64,000 bases of DNA. Origin: Eubacterium sp. MSJ-21. Lineage in GTDB: Bacteria; Bacillota; Clostridia; Lachnospirales; Lachnospiraceae. The stretch covers positions 310,001 to 374,000 of the forward strand of contig NZ_JAHLPZ010000002.1 in assembly GCF_018918185.1 (NCBI RefSeq). The letters run 5' to 3'. The translations under genes and the position numbers were made by a program. This document shows positions 28,351-37,320 of the stretch, in pieces. The notes beneath the pieces were generated by a model that had not been told where the DNA came from, did no database searches, and saw only the letters and a program-made list of their open reading frames with translations. The stretch's first letter is position 1. The number at the start of each line of letters is the position of its first letter.

Positions 28351-28804
28351 CATCAAAATTGTTTCCGATCAGGAATCCGGCTTCTGCCTGTTTCCGGTTC
28401 TTCTCATATGGGTTACTCTCCGAATATTGGATCTGCGTCGTTGTCTCGCCACCGGCAACATATGTTCTGCCACATTCCGGACAGACTCCCATCTTCAGTG
28501 TCACATTCGCCGATATCAACTTTGCCCCCGGCTTGCTGCTTTTCTGAATTGCATTCGCCACATGTTCGCGTTCATGCGCGCTTACCTTTGCGTACGATTC
28601 ACCCGCAGCAATCTTCCCCGGTGTCTTGAAAGATACGTCCGGCTCATCTGAACCATCAACATACTTACGATTCTTGCACGTCTGGCACTCGACCGGCTTC
28701 ACCTTCGTAGATGTATCGATGGTATTGTCCGCATTGACCGGTGTCACACGGCTGACATTGCTGTATGGAATTATATAATTGTTGCTCATTGAACCAATAT
28801 TCAT
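28340..28804 (-). CDS. SprA-like putative metalloprotein with HEREH motif
   Basis: A 154-residue protein. VSAHEREHVANA at residues about 75-86 resembles the HExxH-like zinc motif of the SprA-related family of putative metalloproteases. Two Cys pairs, CQTCKNRKYVDGSDEP and CPECGRTYVAGG, flank it and could hold another metal. The N-terminal 40 residues are polar and probably extended. GAGGTG precedes the ATG at 28804. Catalytic activity is not shown; the missing length of true SprA proteins is noted. Confidence 0.65.
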   Translation of the reverse strand: MNIGSMSNNYIIPYSNVSRVTPVNADNTIDTSTKVKPVECQTCKNRKYVDGSDEPDVSFKTPGKIAAGESYAKVSAHEREHVANAIQKSSKPGAKLISANVTLKMGVCPECGRTYVAGGETTTQIQYSESNPYEKNRKQAEAGFLIGNNFDATS

Positions 28805-28815
28805 CCCATCACCTC

Positions 28816-28858
28816 AAAAAAATAAGGTAACCAGACAGGTGTTCTGCATGGTTACCTT
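28816..28858 (-). terminator. Terminator of carAB
   Basis: AAGGTAACCA and TGGTTACCTT form a 10-bp stem followed by a run of T on the minus strand, just after the carB stop codon. Confidence 0.85.
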
Positions 28859-28865
28859 TATTTTA

Positions 28866-31800
28866 CTATATTTCGCTTATATCCACAAGAGAAAGATTGT
28901 GTCGGTCAGATGACTCTAAGCTCGTAAGCAGCGCATGTGCGGTATCTAAGCTTGTGAGGACTGTCACACCTGTCTCGATCGCATTTCGACGGATCACGAA
29001 GCCGTCCTTGCTGTGTTCTACACCCTGGGATGGTGTATCAATAACAAGATCGATTTCATGCGACAGAATCAGATCCAGAAGGTTTGGAGAAGGCTCCTCC
29101 ACCTTGTTAATCGGTTTTGCCGGAACACCATTTTCATTCAGAACGCGACAGGTACTTCTTGTTGAGTAGATCTCATAACCAAGTGCGGTAAACCGCTGTC
29201 CGATTTCCACCGCATCCAGCTTATCGGAATCTTTCACTGTAAGTATCATCTTCTTGTATTTCGGCAGATTCACGCCGTTTCCAAGGAACGCCTTGAACAA
29301 CGCTTCGTTGTAATTCTTCGAGATACCCAGGCACTCACCCGTCGATTTCATCTCCGGACCAAGGCTGATCTCAGCCCCCCGGATCTTCTCGAAGGAGAAT
29401 ACCGGCATCTTGATTGCGAAGTATTCAGATTCCGGCTGTAATCCCGGTGTATAGCCCATATCCTTGATCTTCTCGCCTGTGATAACTCTCGTTGCAAGAT
29501 CAACGATCGGAATACCGGTTACCTTACTGATATATGGAACCGTACGGCTTGATCGTGGGTTAACCTCGATGACATATACCTCATCCTGATATACAATAAA
29601 CTGAATATTAATCAGTCCGATAACATGCAGGCTGTTCGCAAGCTTCTTCGTGTAGTTTTCGAGCACACGCTTGATCTTCGGTGTGATCGTCTGTGCCGGG
29701 TACACGGAGATACTATCTCCGGAATGGATACCTGCACGCTCGATATGCTCCATGATACCAGGAATCAGGATATCGTCGCCATCACATACGGCATCGACCT
29801 CGATTTCCTTACCCATCAGATATTTATCAACCAGAACCGGATGTTCCTGCTCATGCCGGTTGATAATCTCCATAAACTCAATAATATCCTTATCCGAGAT
29901 TGCAATCTGCATACCCTGTCCACCCAATACATAGGAAGGACGGACAAGGACTGGATAACCAAGCTCGTTGGCAGCTTTCAATGCTTCCTTTACTGTAAAT
30001 ACAGTCTTACCGGCTGCTCTTGGGATACAGCACTTCTCCAGAATCTCATCGAACAGTTCACGGTCTTCGGCTGCATCGACATTCTCTGCACTTGTACCAA
30101 GGATCGGTACACCCATCTCCAAAAGTGCCTCGGTCAGCTTGATAGCTGTCTGTCCACCGAACTGTACAACTGCGCCATCCGGTTTCTCGATATTTACGAT
30201 AGACTCTACATCTTCTGCCGTCAGCGGCTCGAAATACAGACGATCTGCGATATCGAAGTCTGTACTGACCGTCTCCGGGTTGTTATTTACAATGATTGTC
30301 TCATAGCCCTTATTCTTCAATGTCCATGTACTATGTACAGAACAGTAGTCGAACTCGATACCCTGTCCGATACGGATCGGACCGGAGCCAAGCACCATGA
30401 TCTTCTTTTTATTCTCATCCACTTCGACTTCAGATTCGCCATCGTAGCAAGAATAATAATACGGTGTCTCTGCCTCGAACTCTGCCGCACAAGTATCTAC
30501 AATCTTGTAGGATGCATGGATACCATAGCCATATCGAAGCTCCTTGATTTCCTTTTCTTTCTTGCCTGTAATCTGTGCGATCACCTTGTCCGGGAACTCC
30601 ATGCGTTTTGCTTCCCGCATCATTTCCTTTGTGATTTCAGGTGTCTCACGCAACAATTTTTCTTCCTGTACAATATTGTTGATCTTGTCAATAAACCAGA
30701 TATCTACCTTCGTAATATCATGGATTTCCTCTGCGGAGATTCCACGGCGCAGTGCTTCTGCGATGACGAAGATTCGACGATCATCAACACGGTGCAGCAT
30801 CTCATGGATTTCTTCCGTCGGAAGATCATTGTAATTCTCGTAGATCAGGCTGTCCACATGCTGTTCCAGGGAACGAAGTGCCTTCATCAGTGCACCCTCA
30901 AAATTCGTACAGATACTCATAACCTCACCGGTTGCTTTCATCTGCGTCGTCAGCTTCCGGCTTGCCTTAATGAACTTATCGAAAGGAAGTCTCGGCATCT
31001 TAACTACGACATAATCAAGTGCCGGTTCAAAGCTTGCATAAGTCTTGCCCGTGATTGCATTCTTGATCTCGTCCAGATTGTATCCAAGTGCAATCTTCGC
31101 AGCTACCTTCGCGATCGGATAACCGGTTGCTTTCGAAGCAAGCGCTGAAGAACGGCTTACTCGCGGATTTACCTCAATTACACAATATTCAAATGTTGTC
31201 GGATGCAATGCGAACTGTACGTTACATCCACCCTGGATACCAAGCTCTGTAATAATATTCAAGGCTGCACTACGAAGCATCTGGTATTCCTTATCTGCCA
31301 GTGTCTGTGATGGTGCAACAACGATAGAATCTCCTGTATGGACACCAACCGGATCCAGATTCTCCATATTACACACGGTAATACAGGTACCGTTCGCATC
31401 ACGCATAACTTCGTACTCAATCTCTTTCCAGCCCGCGATACAACGCTCGACCAGAACCTGACCGACACGCGACAGACGCAGTCCGTTCATCAATATTTCT
31501 ACGAATTCTTCTTCGTTATGTGCAATACCGCCACCGCTACCGCCAAGTGTATACGCCGGACGCAGCACAATCGGATACCCGATTTTCTCAACAAACGCCA
31601 GACCATCCTTGATGTTCGTTACAACTTCGGATGGTGCACAAGGCTCATGGATCTTCTCCATGGTCTTCTTGAATTCCAGACGATCCTCTGCTTTCTTGAT
31701 TGTCTTCGAAGATGTACCAAGCAGTCTTACATTATGTTCCTTCAGGAAACCGGACTCTTCCAGTTCCATCGCGATATTTAACGCTGCCTGACCACCCAGT

Positions 31801-32066
31801 GTCGGAAGCACACTGTCCGGTTTTTCCTTCTTGATAACTGCCTTTACAACCTCCGGTGTCAGAGGCTCGATATATACCTTATCTGCAATATCCTTATCTG
31901 TCATGATGGTAGCAGGATTCGAGTTGATCAAAACAACGCAGATGCCCTCTTCCCTCAGGGAACGACATGCCTGTGTACCAGCATAATCAAACTCTGCCGC
32001 CTGTCCGATAACAATCGGACCAGATCCAATAACTACAACCTTTTTTACATGCGGATTCTTTGGCAT
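28866..32066 (-). CDS. carB: Carbamoyl-phosphate synthase large subunit
   Basis: Makes carbamoyl phosphate from bicarbonate, ammonia (from CarA) and two ATP, for pyrimidines and arginine. The 1066-residue protein is the full internally duplicated enzyme: GSGPIVIGQAAEFDYAGTQA in the first half and GSGPIRIGQGIEFDYCSVHS in the second, each followed by an ATP-grasp domain with VIEVNPR(V/S)SRS-type loops. The last 140 residues are the MGS-like allosteric domain. Its ATG overlaps the carA stop by one base (TAATG). Confidence 0.98.
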   Translation of the reverse strand: MPKNPHVKKVVVIGSGPIVIGQAAEFDYAGTQACRSLREEGICVVLINSNPATIMTDKDIADKVYIEPLTPEVVKAVIKKEKPDSVLPTLGGQAALNIAMELEESGFLKEHNVRLLGTSSKTIKKAEDRLEFKKTMEKIHEPCAPSEVVTNIKDGLAFVEKIGYPIVLRPAYTLGGSGGGIAHNEEEFVEILMNGLRLSRVGQVLVERCIAGWKEIEYEVMRDANGTCITVCNMENLDPVGVHTGDSIVVAPSQTLADKEYQMLRSAALNIITELGIQGGCNVQFALHPTTFEYCVIEVNPRVSRSSALASKATGYPIAKVAAKIALGYNLDEIKNAITGKTYASFEPALDYVVVKMPRLPFDKFIKASRKLTTQMKATGEVMSICTNFEGALMKALRSLEQHVDSLIYENYNDLPTEEIHEMLHRVDDRRIFVIAEALRRGISAEEIHDITKVDIWFIDKINNIVQEEKLLRETPEITKEMMREAKRMEFPDKVIAQITGKKEKEIKELRYGYGIHASYKIVDTCAAEFEAETPYYYSCYDGESEVEVDENKKKIMVLGSGPIRIGQGIEFDYCSVHSTWTLKNKGYETIIVNNNPETVSTDFDIADRLYFEPLTAEDVESIVNIEKPDGAVVQFGGQTAIKLTEALLEMGVPILGTSAENVDAAEDRELFDEILEKCCIPRAAGKTVFTVKEALKAANELGYPVLVRPSYVLGGQGMQIAISDKDIIEFMEIINRHEQEHPVLVDKYLMGKEIEVDAVCDGDDILIPGIMEHIERAGIHSGDSISVYPAQTITPKIKRVLENYTKKLANSLHVIGLINIQFIVYQDEVYVIEVNPRSSRTVPYISKVTGIPIVDLATRVITGEKIKDMGYTPGLQPESEYFAIKMPVFSFEKIRGAEISLGPEMKSTGECLGISKNYNEALFKAFLGNGVNLPKYKKMILTVKDSDKLDAVEIGQRFTALGYEIYSTRSTCRVLNENGVPAKPINKVEEPSPNLLDLILSHEIDLVIDTPSQGVEHSKDGFVIRRNAIETGVTVLTSLDTAHALLTSLESSDRHNLSLVDISEI

Positions 32067-33139
32067 TATTTAGACACCTCCATCATATTCATAAACTCAT
32101 CAAACAAAAATCCTGTATCGAGCGGACCTGCACAGGCCTCCGGATGGAACTGTACTGTCTGAACATTCTTTCCAAGATAATGCACCCCCTCGATAGTCTT
32201 ATCATTTACATTGATAAAGCTTGGCTCTGCAATGTCACGATCCAGTGTCTCTTCCTTTACCACATAGCCATGATTCTGTGTTGAAATATATACTTTTCCT
32301 GTTTTCAAATCCTTTACCGGATGGTTTGCGCCACGATGTCCATATTTCATCTTCTGCGTATCTGCGCCATTCGCAAGTGCCAGAAGCTGATGTCCCAGAC
32401 AGATTGCAAAAATTGGGATCTTCGTTGCAAAAAGCTTCTTGATCTCTTCGATTGTCTTCACGTTATCCTTCGGATCTCCGGGGCCGTTTGTCAGCATAAT
32501 GCCGTCCGGTGCATCTGCGATAATCTCCTCCGCCGGAGTTTCCGCCGGATATACAGTCACTGAACAACCACGCTCCAACAGACAACGCACAATGTTCTTC
32601 TTCACACCAAGGTCGATGACCGCAACCTTATAACCATCGCCTGGGAAGCTCATCTTCTCCTTGCATGTGACATCCAGCACAACATGTCCCATGCTCCATG
32701 CCTTGATCCTTTTGATACAATCGTCCTTATCAAAATTCTCATCCGTTGTGATCATGCCCTTCATCGTACCTTTGTCCCGCAGAATCTTCGTTAATGCACG
32801 TGTATCAATTGCCTCAATTCCGGTAATATCATTTTCTATAAGAAATGACTCGACACTTTCCTCGCTTCGGAAGTTGCTTGGCCGCTTCGCCAGTTCTCTG
32901 ACAATAAAGCCAGACTGCCATGGGCGCTCCGCCTCCATATCTTCCTTACAAATACCATAGTTACCAATCAACGGATACGTCATACACACAGACTGTCCTG
33001 CATAAGAAGGATCCGTCAGTACTTCCAGATAACCAGTCATTGATGTGTTAAATACGATCTCACTGATAATTTCTTTGGTCGAACCGACGCTTTTCCCCTC
33101 GAATACATGGCCATCTTCCAGTATCAGAAATGCTTTCAT
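32066..33139 (-). CDS. carA: Carbamoyl-phosphate synthase small subunit
   Basis: Glutaminase subunit that supplies ammonia to CarB. The 357-residue protein has the N-terminal CarA domain and a class I amidotransferase domain with the catalytic cysteine in FAICLGHQLLALA and the His-Glu pair in QFHPEACAGP. GAAAGGA precedes the ATG. The 154-bp upstream gap has no PyrR-binding site that I can recognise. Confidence 0.98.
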   Translation of the reverse strand: MKAFLILEDGHVFEGKSVGSTKEIISEIVFNTSMTGYLEVLTDPSYAGQSVCMTYPLIGNYGICKEDMEAERPWQSGFIVRELAKRPSNFRSEESVESFLIENDITGIEAIDTRALTKILRDKGTMKGMITTDENFDKDDCIKRIKAWSMGHVVLDVTCKEKMSFPGDGYKVAVIDLGVKKNIVRCLLERGCSVTVYPAETPAEEIIADAPDGIMLTNGPGDPKDNVKTIEEIKKLFATKIPIFAICLGHQLLALANGADTQKMKYGHRGANHPVKDLKTGKVYISTQNHGYVVKEETLDRDIAEPSFINVNDKTIEGVHYLGKNVQTVQFHPEACAGPLDTGFLFDEFMNMMEVSK

Positions 33140-33293
33140 AGTCTTTGTCCTTTCTTCTTAGATTTACTTGCAAAACAAGAAATTTGCTCAAAAAAAAAGA
33201 GTGAAACGGAAAAATTGCATAGTTATCCGAAGCTCTTTTTTCTCAAATTGCAAAAATTATACATCAATTTTCGCCATAGCACAACCCCTTTTG

Positions 33294-33902
33294 TCAGATT
33301 CTTTTATTCTTCTTTTGTTCTTCCCTTTCTAAGCGGCTGTAAATACATCCACAATAGTCCTGCCGGTACAGGTGATACTCCCGCGACAGTTCGATGGAAT
33401 GTGCATATCCATTCTTTTTTTTGAAATCACTGTACAGATATGCAACACCATATTTTTCTGCCATCCGCGCTCCAATCTCATTTAGCCATGCCGCGTTTTT
33501 GTGCGGGCTGATCGATAATGTTGTCGTAAAAATATCGAATCCATGCTCCTTCGCATAGCGGGCAGTTTCTTCCAATCGTAACTCATAACACTTGTAACAG
33601 CGACGTCCCCGCTCCGGTTCTTTCTCCAAACCTTTTGCAATCGCATAAAACTTCTCCGGTTCATATGCGCCATCACACACATCTACAGCCCTCGCAAACT
33701 CTGCTTCCTGTGTAAACCGCTTCAGTTCCTCAATCCGCTTTTCATACTCTTCTTTTTCCGTAATGTTGGGATTGTAAAAAAAAGCCGTAATGTCATATTC
33801 CTCATATAATACACTCAGCACATGGGAACTGCATGGTGCGCAACATACATGCAATAGCATCTTTTTTTGTTTTTTTGCATTTTGTTTGTTTTCGATTATC
33901 AT
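33294..33902 (-). CDS. queH: Epoxyqueuosine reductase QueH
   Basis: Last step of queuosine synthesis in tRNA: reduces epoxyqueuosine to queuosine. The 202-residue protein has the QueH cysteine pattern: HVCCAPCSSH near the N-terminus, RRCYKCYELRLEETA in the middle and DYCGCIYS near the end. AAGGAAGGG precedes the ATG. It replaces the cobalamin-dependent QueG in many Firmicutes. A small hairpin (TTCGACG and CGTCGAA) lies just upstream of the ribosome site. Confidence 0.92.
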   Translation of the reverse strand: MIIENKQNAKKQKKMLLHVCCAPCSSHVLSVLYEEYDITAFFYNPNITEKEEYEKRIEELKRFTQEAEFARAVDVCDGAYEPEKFYAIAKGLEKEPERGRRCYKCYELRLEETARYAKEHGFDIFTTTLSISPHKNAAWLNEIGARMAEKYGVAYLYSDFKKKNGYAHSIELSREYHLYRQDYCGCIYSRLEREEQKKNKRI

Positions 33903-33984
33903 TTTTTACCCTTCCTTGTCACTTCGACGAAAATAAACGTCGAACCGCCTATGCAAAACGCCTATTTTTGTGCAATATTCACAG

Positions 33985-34013
33985 TTGACTTTGGCAATAA
34001 TATACAATATACT
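33985..34013 (+). promoter_or_regulatory. Sigma-A promoter of the 77-residue protein gene
   Basis: TTGACT, 17 bp, TATACT. The predicted transcript start is near 34020, giving a leader of about 100 nt that contains the palindrome ACTATAATATAGT. The half site AATATTCACA overlaps the upstream edge of the -35. Confidence 0.75.
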
Positions 34014-34119
34014 AAAGCTAACGAAAGAACTATAATATAGTTAGTTATGATTATATATTTTTACAGCTTGAAGGGCAAGAGTAAAAACGATAGAATCGCT
34101 ATATGGGAGGTAAGAAACT

Positions 34120-34353
34120 ATGACAGTGGATCAGGCAGTTAAAAAATTCAAATTAGAGCCACTTAACGTATATACGGCGAAGGCAAAAGCAAAAGAATTA
34201 AACGTAGATGAGGTTCTGTATATGAATGTCCAGAAGAACAAATATGCCTACATCGTAAAAGATGGTGCACGTGGTTATGTGCTTTATCAGGATGAAAAAA
34301 GTATTTATTCCAAGATGTACAAAGGGCTTAAGATGACCCCACTCGAGCCATAA
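34120..34353 (+). CDS. Small basic protein of unknown function
   Basis: A 77-residue protein not recognised by me. The first half (DQAVKKFKLEPLNVYTAKAKAKEL) is likely helical, the second half (YAYIVKDGARGYVLYQDEK) likely beta hairpins. GGGAGG precedes the ATG, a near-consensus promoter lies upstream and a 13-bp-stem terminator follows, so it is a well-expressed single-gene unit. No membrane segment and no cysteine. Confidence 0.75.
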   Translation: MTVDQAVKKFKLEPLNVYTAKAKAKELNVDEVLYMNVQKNKYAYIVKDGARGYVLYQDEKSIYSKMYKGLKMTPLEP

Positions 34354-34382
34354 TTGTACATATTTCGTATAAGTAAAACACA

Positions 34383-34424
34383 AAAAATCCGGAACTTCGA
34401 TGTAAATCGGGGTTCCGGATTTTT
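34383..34424. terminator. Bidirectional terminator
   Basis: AAAAATCCGGAAC pairs with GTTCCGGATTTTT (13 bp) around a 16-nt loop; runs of T follow on both strands. It serves the small gene on the plus strand and the nfn-side membrane gene on the minus strand. Confidence 0.88.
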
Positions 34425-34425
34425 G

Positions 34426-34947
34426 TTATTCACTATATTTATTTTTATAAAAAAGTTTCACATGTTCTAAACACTTATCATTCAGTTCTATAATTACCGC
34501 TTCTGTACGGTTCTTACTGTTGTTAATAAATGCATACCACTTATCTTCCCTGTCCGAAAAACAGGATGTATAATTCCGGATAACCATCTCTGGATGTGCC
34601 TGACGTTCGTTGTCAAACAAGATTGATGTATACGGTAATACTTTCTGTATCTTACCTGCCTCAAACTCATACACCTTTTTCCTTGACGAGCGCTTCACAA
34701 TCTTCGAGATTTCACAATCCCCATTAACAAATATATACTCATACTCCAGTTCCTGCCGCGTTGCTGTAATAATCGTAAGAGCAATACCAACTATTAGGAT
34801 TGACGGGCCTACCCAGCCTGCTATAAACGTCCAGATTGCAAGTCCGGCGATCATCAAAGCTACGGATGCCACAACCGGCATCCGATCCTTTGCTTTTAAT
34901 TTCTTTTGTACTGCGTATTCTGCATAACCTTCCAAGTTATTTACCAT
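34426..34947 (-). CDS. Two-helix membrane protein of unknown function
   Basis: A 173-residue protein with two adjacent membrane helices at about residues 25-41 and 45-63, then a cytoplasmic beta-rich domain (ELEYEYIFVNGDCEISKIVK, KVYEFEAGKIQKVLPY). Its layout resembles small PH-like membrane proteins, but I do not name a family. AAAGGAA precedes the ATG. It begins two bases after the stop of the nfnB gene and so is likely in that operon. Confidence 0.75.
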   Translation of the reverse strand: MVNNLEGYAEYAVQKKLKAKDRMPVVASVALMIAGLAIWTFIAGWVGPSILIVGIALTIITATRQELEYEYIFVNGDCEISKIVKRSSRKKVYEFEAGKIQKVLPYTSILFDNERQAHPEMVIRNYTSCFSDREDKWYAFINNSKNRTEAVIIELNDKCLEHVKLFYKNKYSE

Positions 34948-34949
34948 GT

Positions 34950-36338
34950 TTACATTTCCTTTAATGACTCATCAATTGCCTTTGCTGCCTTCTTACCGGC
35001 GCCCATTGCAAGGATAACGGTTGCTGCACCTGTAACAACATCTCCGCCGGCATACACATGCTCACGTGTACTCTCACCGGTCTCTTCATCGACGATGATA
35101 CCACCCCACTTCTGTGTTTCCAGACCTTCCGTTGTCTGACGAATCAGTGGGTTCGGTGACTGACCGATTGCGATAACAACTGTCTCAACCGGAATCACCG
35201 TATTCGATCCCTCAATTGGCTGTGGGCGTCTACGTCCGGAAGCATCCGGCTCACCAAGTTCCTGTGCAACAACTTCGATACCGGTTACCCATCCATCTTC
35301 TCCATGGATCTCTACCGGATTGTTTAAGAGTTTGAAGATTACGCCCTCTTCCTTCGCATGCTCCACTTCTTCCTTACGCGCAGGTACTTCCTCTGCGCCA
35401 CGGCGATATACAATGTACACTTCCTCTGCGCCAAGTCTCTTAGCCGTTCTTGCTGCATCCATCGCTACGTTACCGGCACCAACAACTGCAACACGTTTAC
35501 CTACCTTGACAGGTGTTGGAACTTCGCCCTTCTTATAACCCTTCATCAGATTCACACGTGTTAAGAACTCATTTGCGGAATATACGCCAAGCAGGTTCTC
35601 GCCCGGAATCCGAAGGAAGTTCGGAAGCCCGGCACCGGTTCCAAGGAACACAGCGTCAAATCCACGTGCGAACAAATCATCTACAGTCAGTGAACGTCCG
35701 ATTACAACATTGGTCTCAAGATCTACACCAAGATCTGTAATATTTTCCAGCTCCTTTGCAACCAGAGACTTTGGAAGACGGAACTCCGGGATACCATAGC
35801 TCAACACGCCACCAGCCTTATGTAATGCCTCGAAGATTGTTACATCGTAACCCTTCTTTGCAAGTTCACCTGCACAGGTAATACCAGCAGGGCCAGAGCC
35901 TACAACTGCAACACGCTTGCCATTCTTCTCGATGTTCAACTCTGCCTTCTCACCATGTGCCATATGGTAATCTGCCACGAAACGCTCCAGACGTCCGATG
36001 GATACAGACTCACCCTTGATACCACGGATACACTTACCCTCACACTGATTCTCCTGCGGGCAGACACGTCCACAGATCGCCGGAAGTGCATTCTCGCTTG
36101 TAATGATCTCGTATGCTTTCTCGAAGTTACCGGCAGCTACCTGCTCGATAAATCCAGGAATCGGTACATTAACCGGGCATCCGGTCATACAAGGTCTATT
36201 CTTACAATTTATACATCTGGTTGCTTCCTCCATTGCCATCTCGGCTGTATAACCGGTTGCAACCTCTTCAAAATTCTTATTTCGTACATTCGGATCCTGC
36301 TGTGGCATAGGAACCTTTGTTGGACTCATATTTGGCAT
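34950..36338 (-). CDS. nfnB: NfnB-type NADPH-dependent oxidoreductase (GltD-like large subunit)
   Basis: With the next gene upstream this matches the NADH-dependent ferredoxin:NADP oxidoreductase (NfnAB), which uses reduced ferredoxin and NADH to make NADPH. The 462-residue protein has cysteines for two [4Fe-4S] clusters (CINCKNRPCMTGCP and CGRVCPQENQCEGKC), the FAD motif GSGPAGITCAGELA and the NADP motif GAGNVAMDAARTAKRLG. Homologues are often labelled glutamate synthase small subunit; no gltB is near, and the partner gene argues for Nfn. GGAGGG precedes the ATG; 13 bp separate it from nfnA. Confidence 0.88.
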   Translation of the reverse strand: MPNMSPTKVPMPQQDPNVRNKNFEEVATGYTAEMAMEEATRCINCKNRPCMTGCPVNVPIPGFIEQVAAGNFEKAYEIITSENALPAICGRVCPQENQCEGKCIRGIKGESVSIGRLERFVADYHMAHGEKAELNIEKNGKRVAVVGSGPAGITCAGELAKKGYDVTIFEALHKAGGVLSYGIPEFRLPKSLVAKELENITDLGVDLETNVVIGRSLTVDDLFARGFDAVFLGTGAGLPNFLRIPGENLLGVYSANEFLTRVNLMKGYKKGEVPTPVKVGKRVAVVGAGNVAMDAARTAKRLGAEEVYIVYRRGAEEVPARKEEVEHAKEEGVIFKLLNNPVEIHGEDGWVTGIEVVAQELGEPDASGRRRPQPIEGSNTVIPVETVVIAIGQSPNPLIRQTTEGLETQKWGGIIVDEETGESTREHVYAGGDVVTGAATVILAMGAGKKAAKAIDESLKEM

Positions 36339-36351
36339 CTTTCGTTCCCTC

Positions 36352-37197
36352 CTAATTCTGCATCTGATCTGCCTGAAGCTTCATCATACACTCGTGTTCT
36401 TCTTCCTTGAAGAATGTCTGACGCTTCATACACTGATCGAAATCAACTTCAAATCCATCGAAATCCGGTCCATCTACACAGGCAAACTTCGTCTCGCCAC
36501 CAACTGTGACACGACATCCACCACACATACCTGTACCGTCGATCATGATCGGATTCAAAGAAACTGCGGTCGGAAGGTTATATTCCGGTTTCTTTGTAAG
36601 TGCTACTACGAACTTCATCATGATGAGTGGTCCGATTGCGATTGCATGGTCATATTTCACACCGGCATCTAACAGCTCCTGCAGCTTCTTTGTAACAACG
36701 CCCTGCTCACCAAGAGAACCGTCATCTGTCATGATATATACATTATCACAGAACTTCTCGAATTTCTCCTTGAGAAGCACAAGCTCTGCAGTACGTCCAC
36801 CGATAATCACATCCACCTTTGTACCCTGCTCAGCAAGCTTCTTTGCCTGTGGATAAAGCGGAGCTGCTCCAACGCCACCCGCGATACCGATCACACGCTT
36901 CCACTCTTTATTAAGTGGTGCCGGCTGTCCGAGTGGTCCTACAAAATCCTGAAGGTAATCGCCCTCATTCAGCTTTGCCATCAAAGTAGTCGAATACCCA
37001 ACTACCTGGAAAATAATCTCGACTGTATTGCGCTCGCGGTCAAAATCCGCAATTGTAAGAGGAATACGCTCGCCATCTTCATCCACTCTGACAATAACAA
37101 ACTGCCCTGCCTCACAGCGTGCAGCTACATAAGGAGCCTCTATCTCCATCATGACAACAACCGAATTTAAGACTTCTTTTTTTACAATCTTATACAT
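36352..37197 (-). CDS. nfnA: NfnA-type FAD/NAD-binding small subunit
   Basis: A 281-residue flavoprotein of the ferredoxin-NADP reductase/PyrK type. It shows the FAD-binding GEDGERIPLTIADFD-like segment, the NAD motif GIAGGVGAAPLYPQAKKL and the [2Fe-2S] cysteines in GTGMCGGCRVTVGG and FACVDGPDFDG. The gene directly precedes nfnB, as in known nfnAB operons of clostridia. In a cell with Bcd-Etf it can recycle reduced ferredoxin to NADPH. GGGG-type ribosome site before the ATG. Confidence 0.88.
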   Translation of the reverse strand: MYKIVKKEVLNSVVVMMEIEAPYVAARCEAGQFVIVRVDEDGERIPLTIADFDRERNTVEIIFQVVGYSTTLMAKLNEGDYLQDFVGPLGQPAPLNKEWKRVIGIAGGVGAAPLYPQAKKLAEQGTKVDVIIGGRTAELVLLKEKFEKFCDNVYIMTDDGSLGEQGVVTKKLQELLDAGVKYDHAIAIGPLIMMKFVVALTKKPEYNLPTAVSLNPIMIDGTGMCGGCRVTVGGETKFACVDGPDFDGFEVDFDQCMKRQTFFKEEEHECMMKLQADQMQN

Positions 37198-37320
37198 GGT
37201 CTACCCCTATCTCTTAAAAATTTACTTTATACTTACGCATCACTTATCATGCGTCATTATCTGATAAATTATATCACATATACTTTCATAATCAAAGTTT
37301 TTCTTGAAATTTCTATCTTT

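Noticed and set aside
29625-31148. 507-codon plus-strand open frame
   Set aside because: It lies antisense to carB, which is certain; it is rich in Cys, Arg, Leu and Ile as expected of a shadow frame.
33190-33250. Attenuator upstream of carA
   Set aside because: AAAAAAGAG and CTCTTTTTT could pair, but the stem is nearly all A-T with a loop of about 30 nt and no PyrR site is recognisable.
33903-33984. preQ1 riboswitch before queH
   Set aside because: Only a simple TTCGACG/CGTCGAA hairpin is present; the preQ1 pseudoknot pattern is not seen.
34950-36338. Glutamate synthase small subunit (gltD)
   Set aside because: No gltB is nearby and the adjacent FAD/[2Fe-2S] subunit gene fits NfnAB better; both readings rest on family knowledge only.
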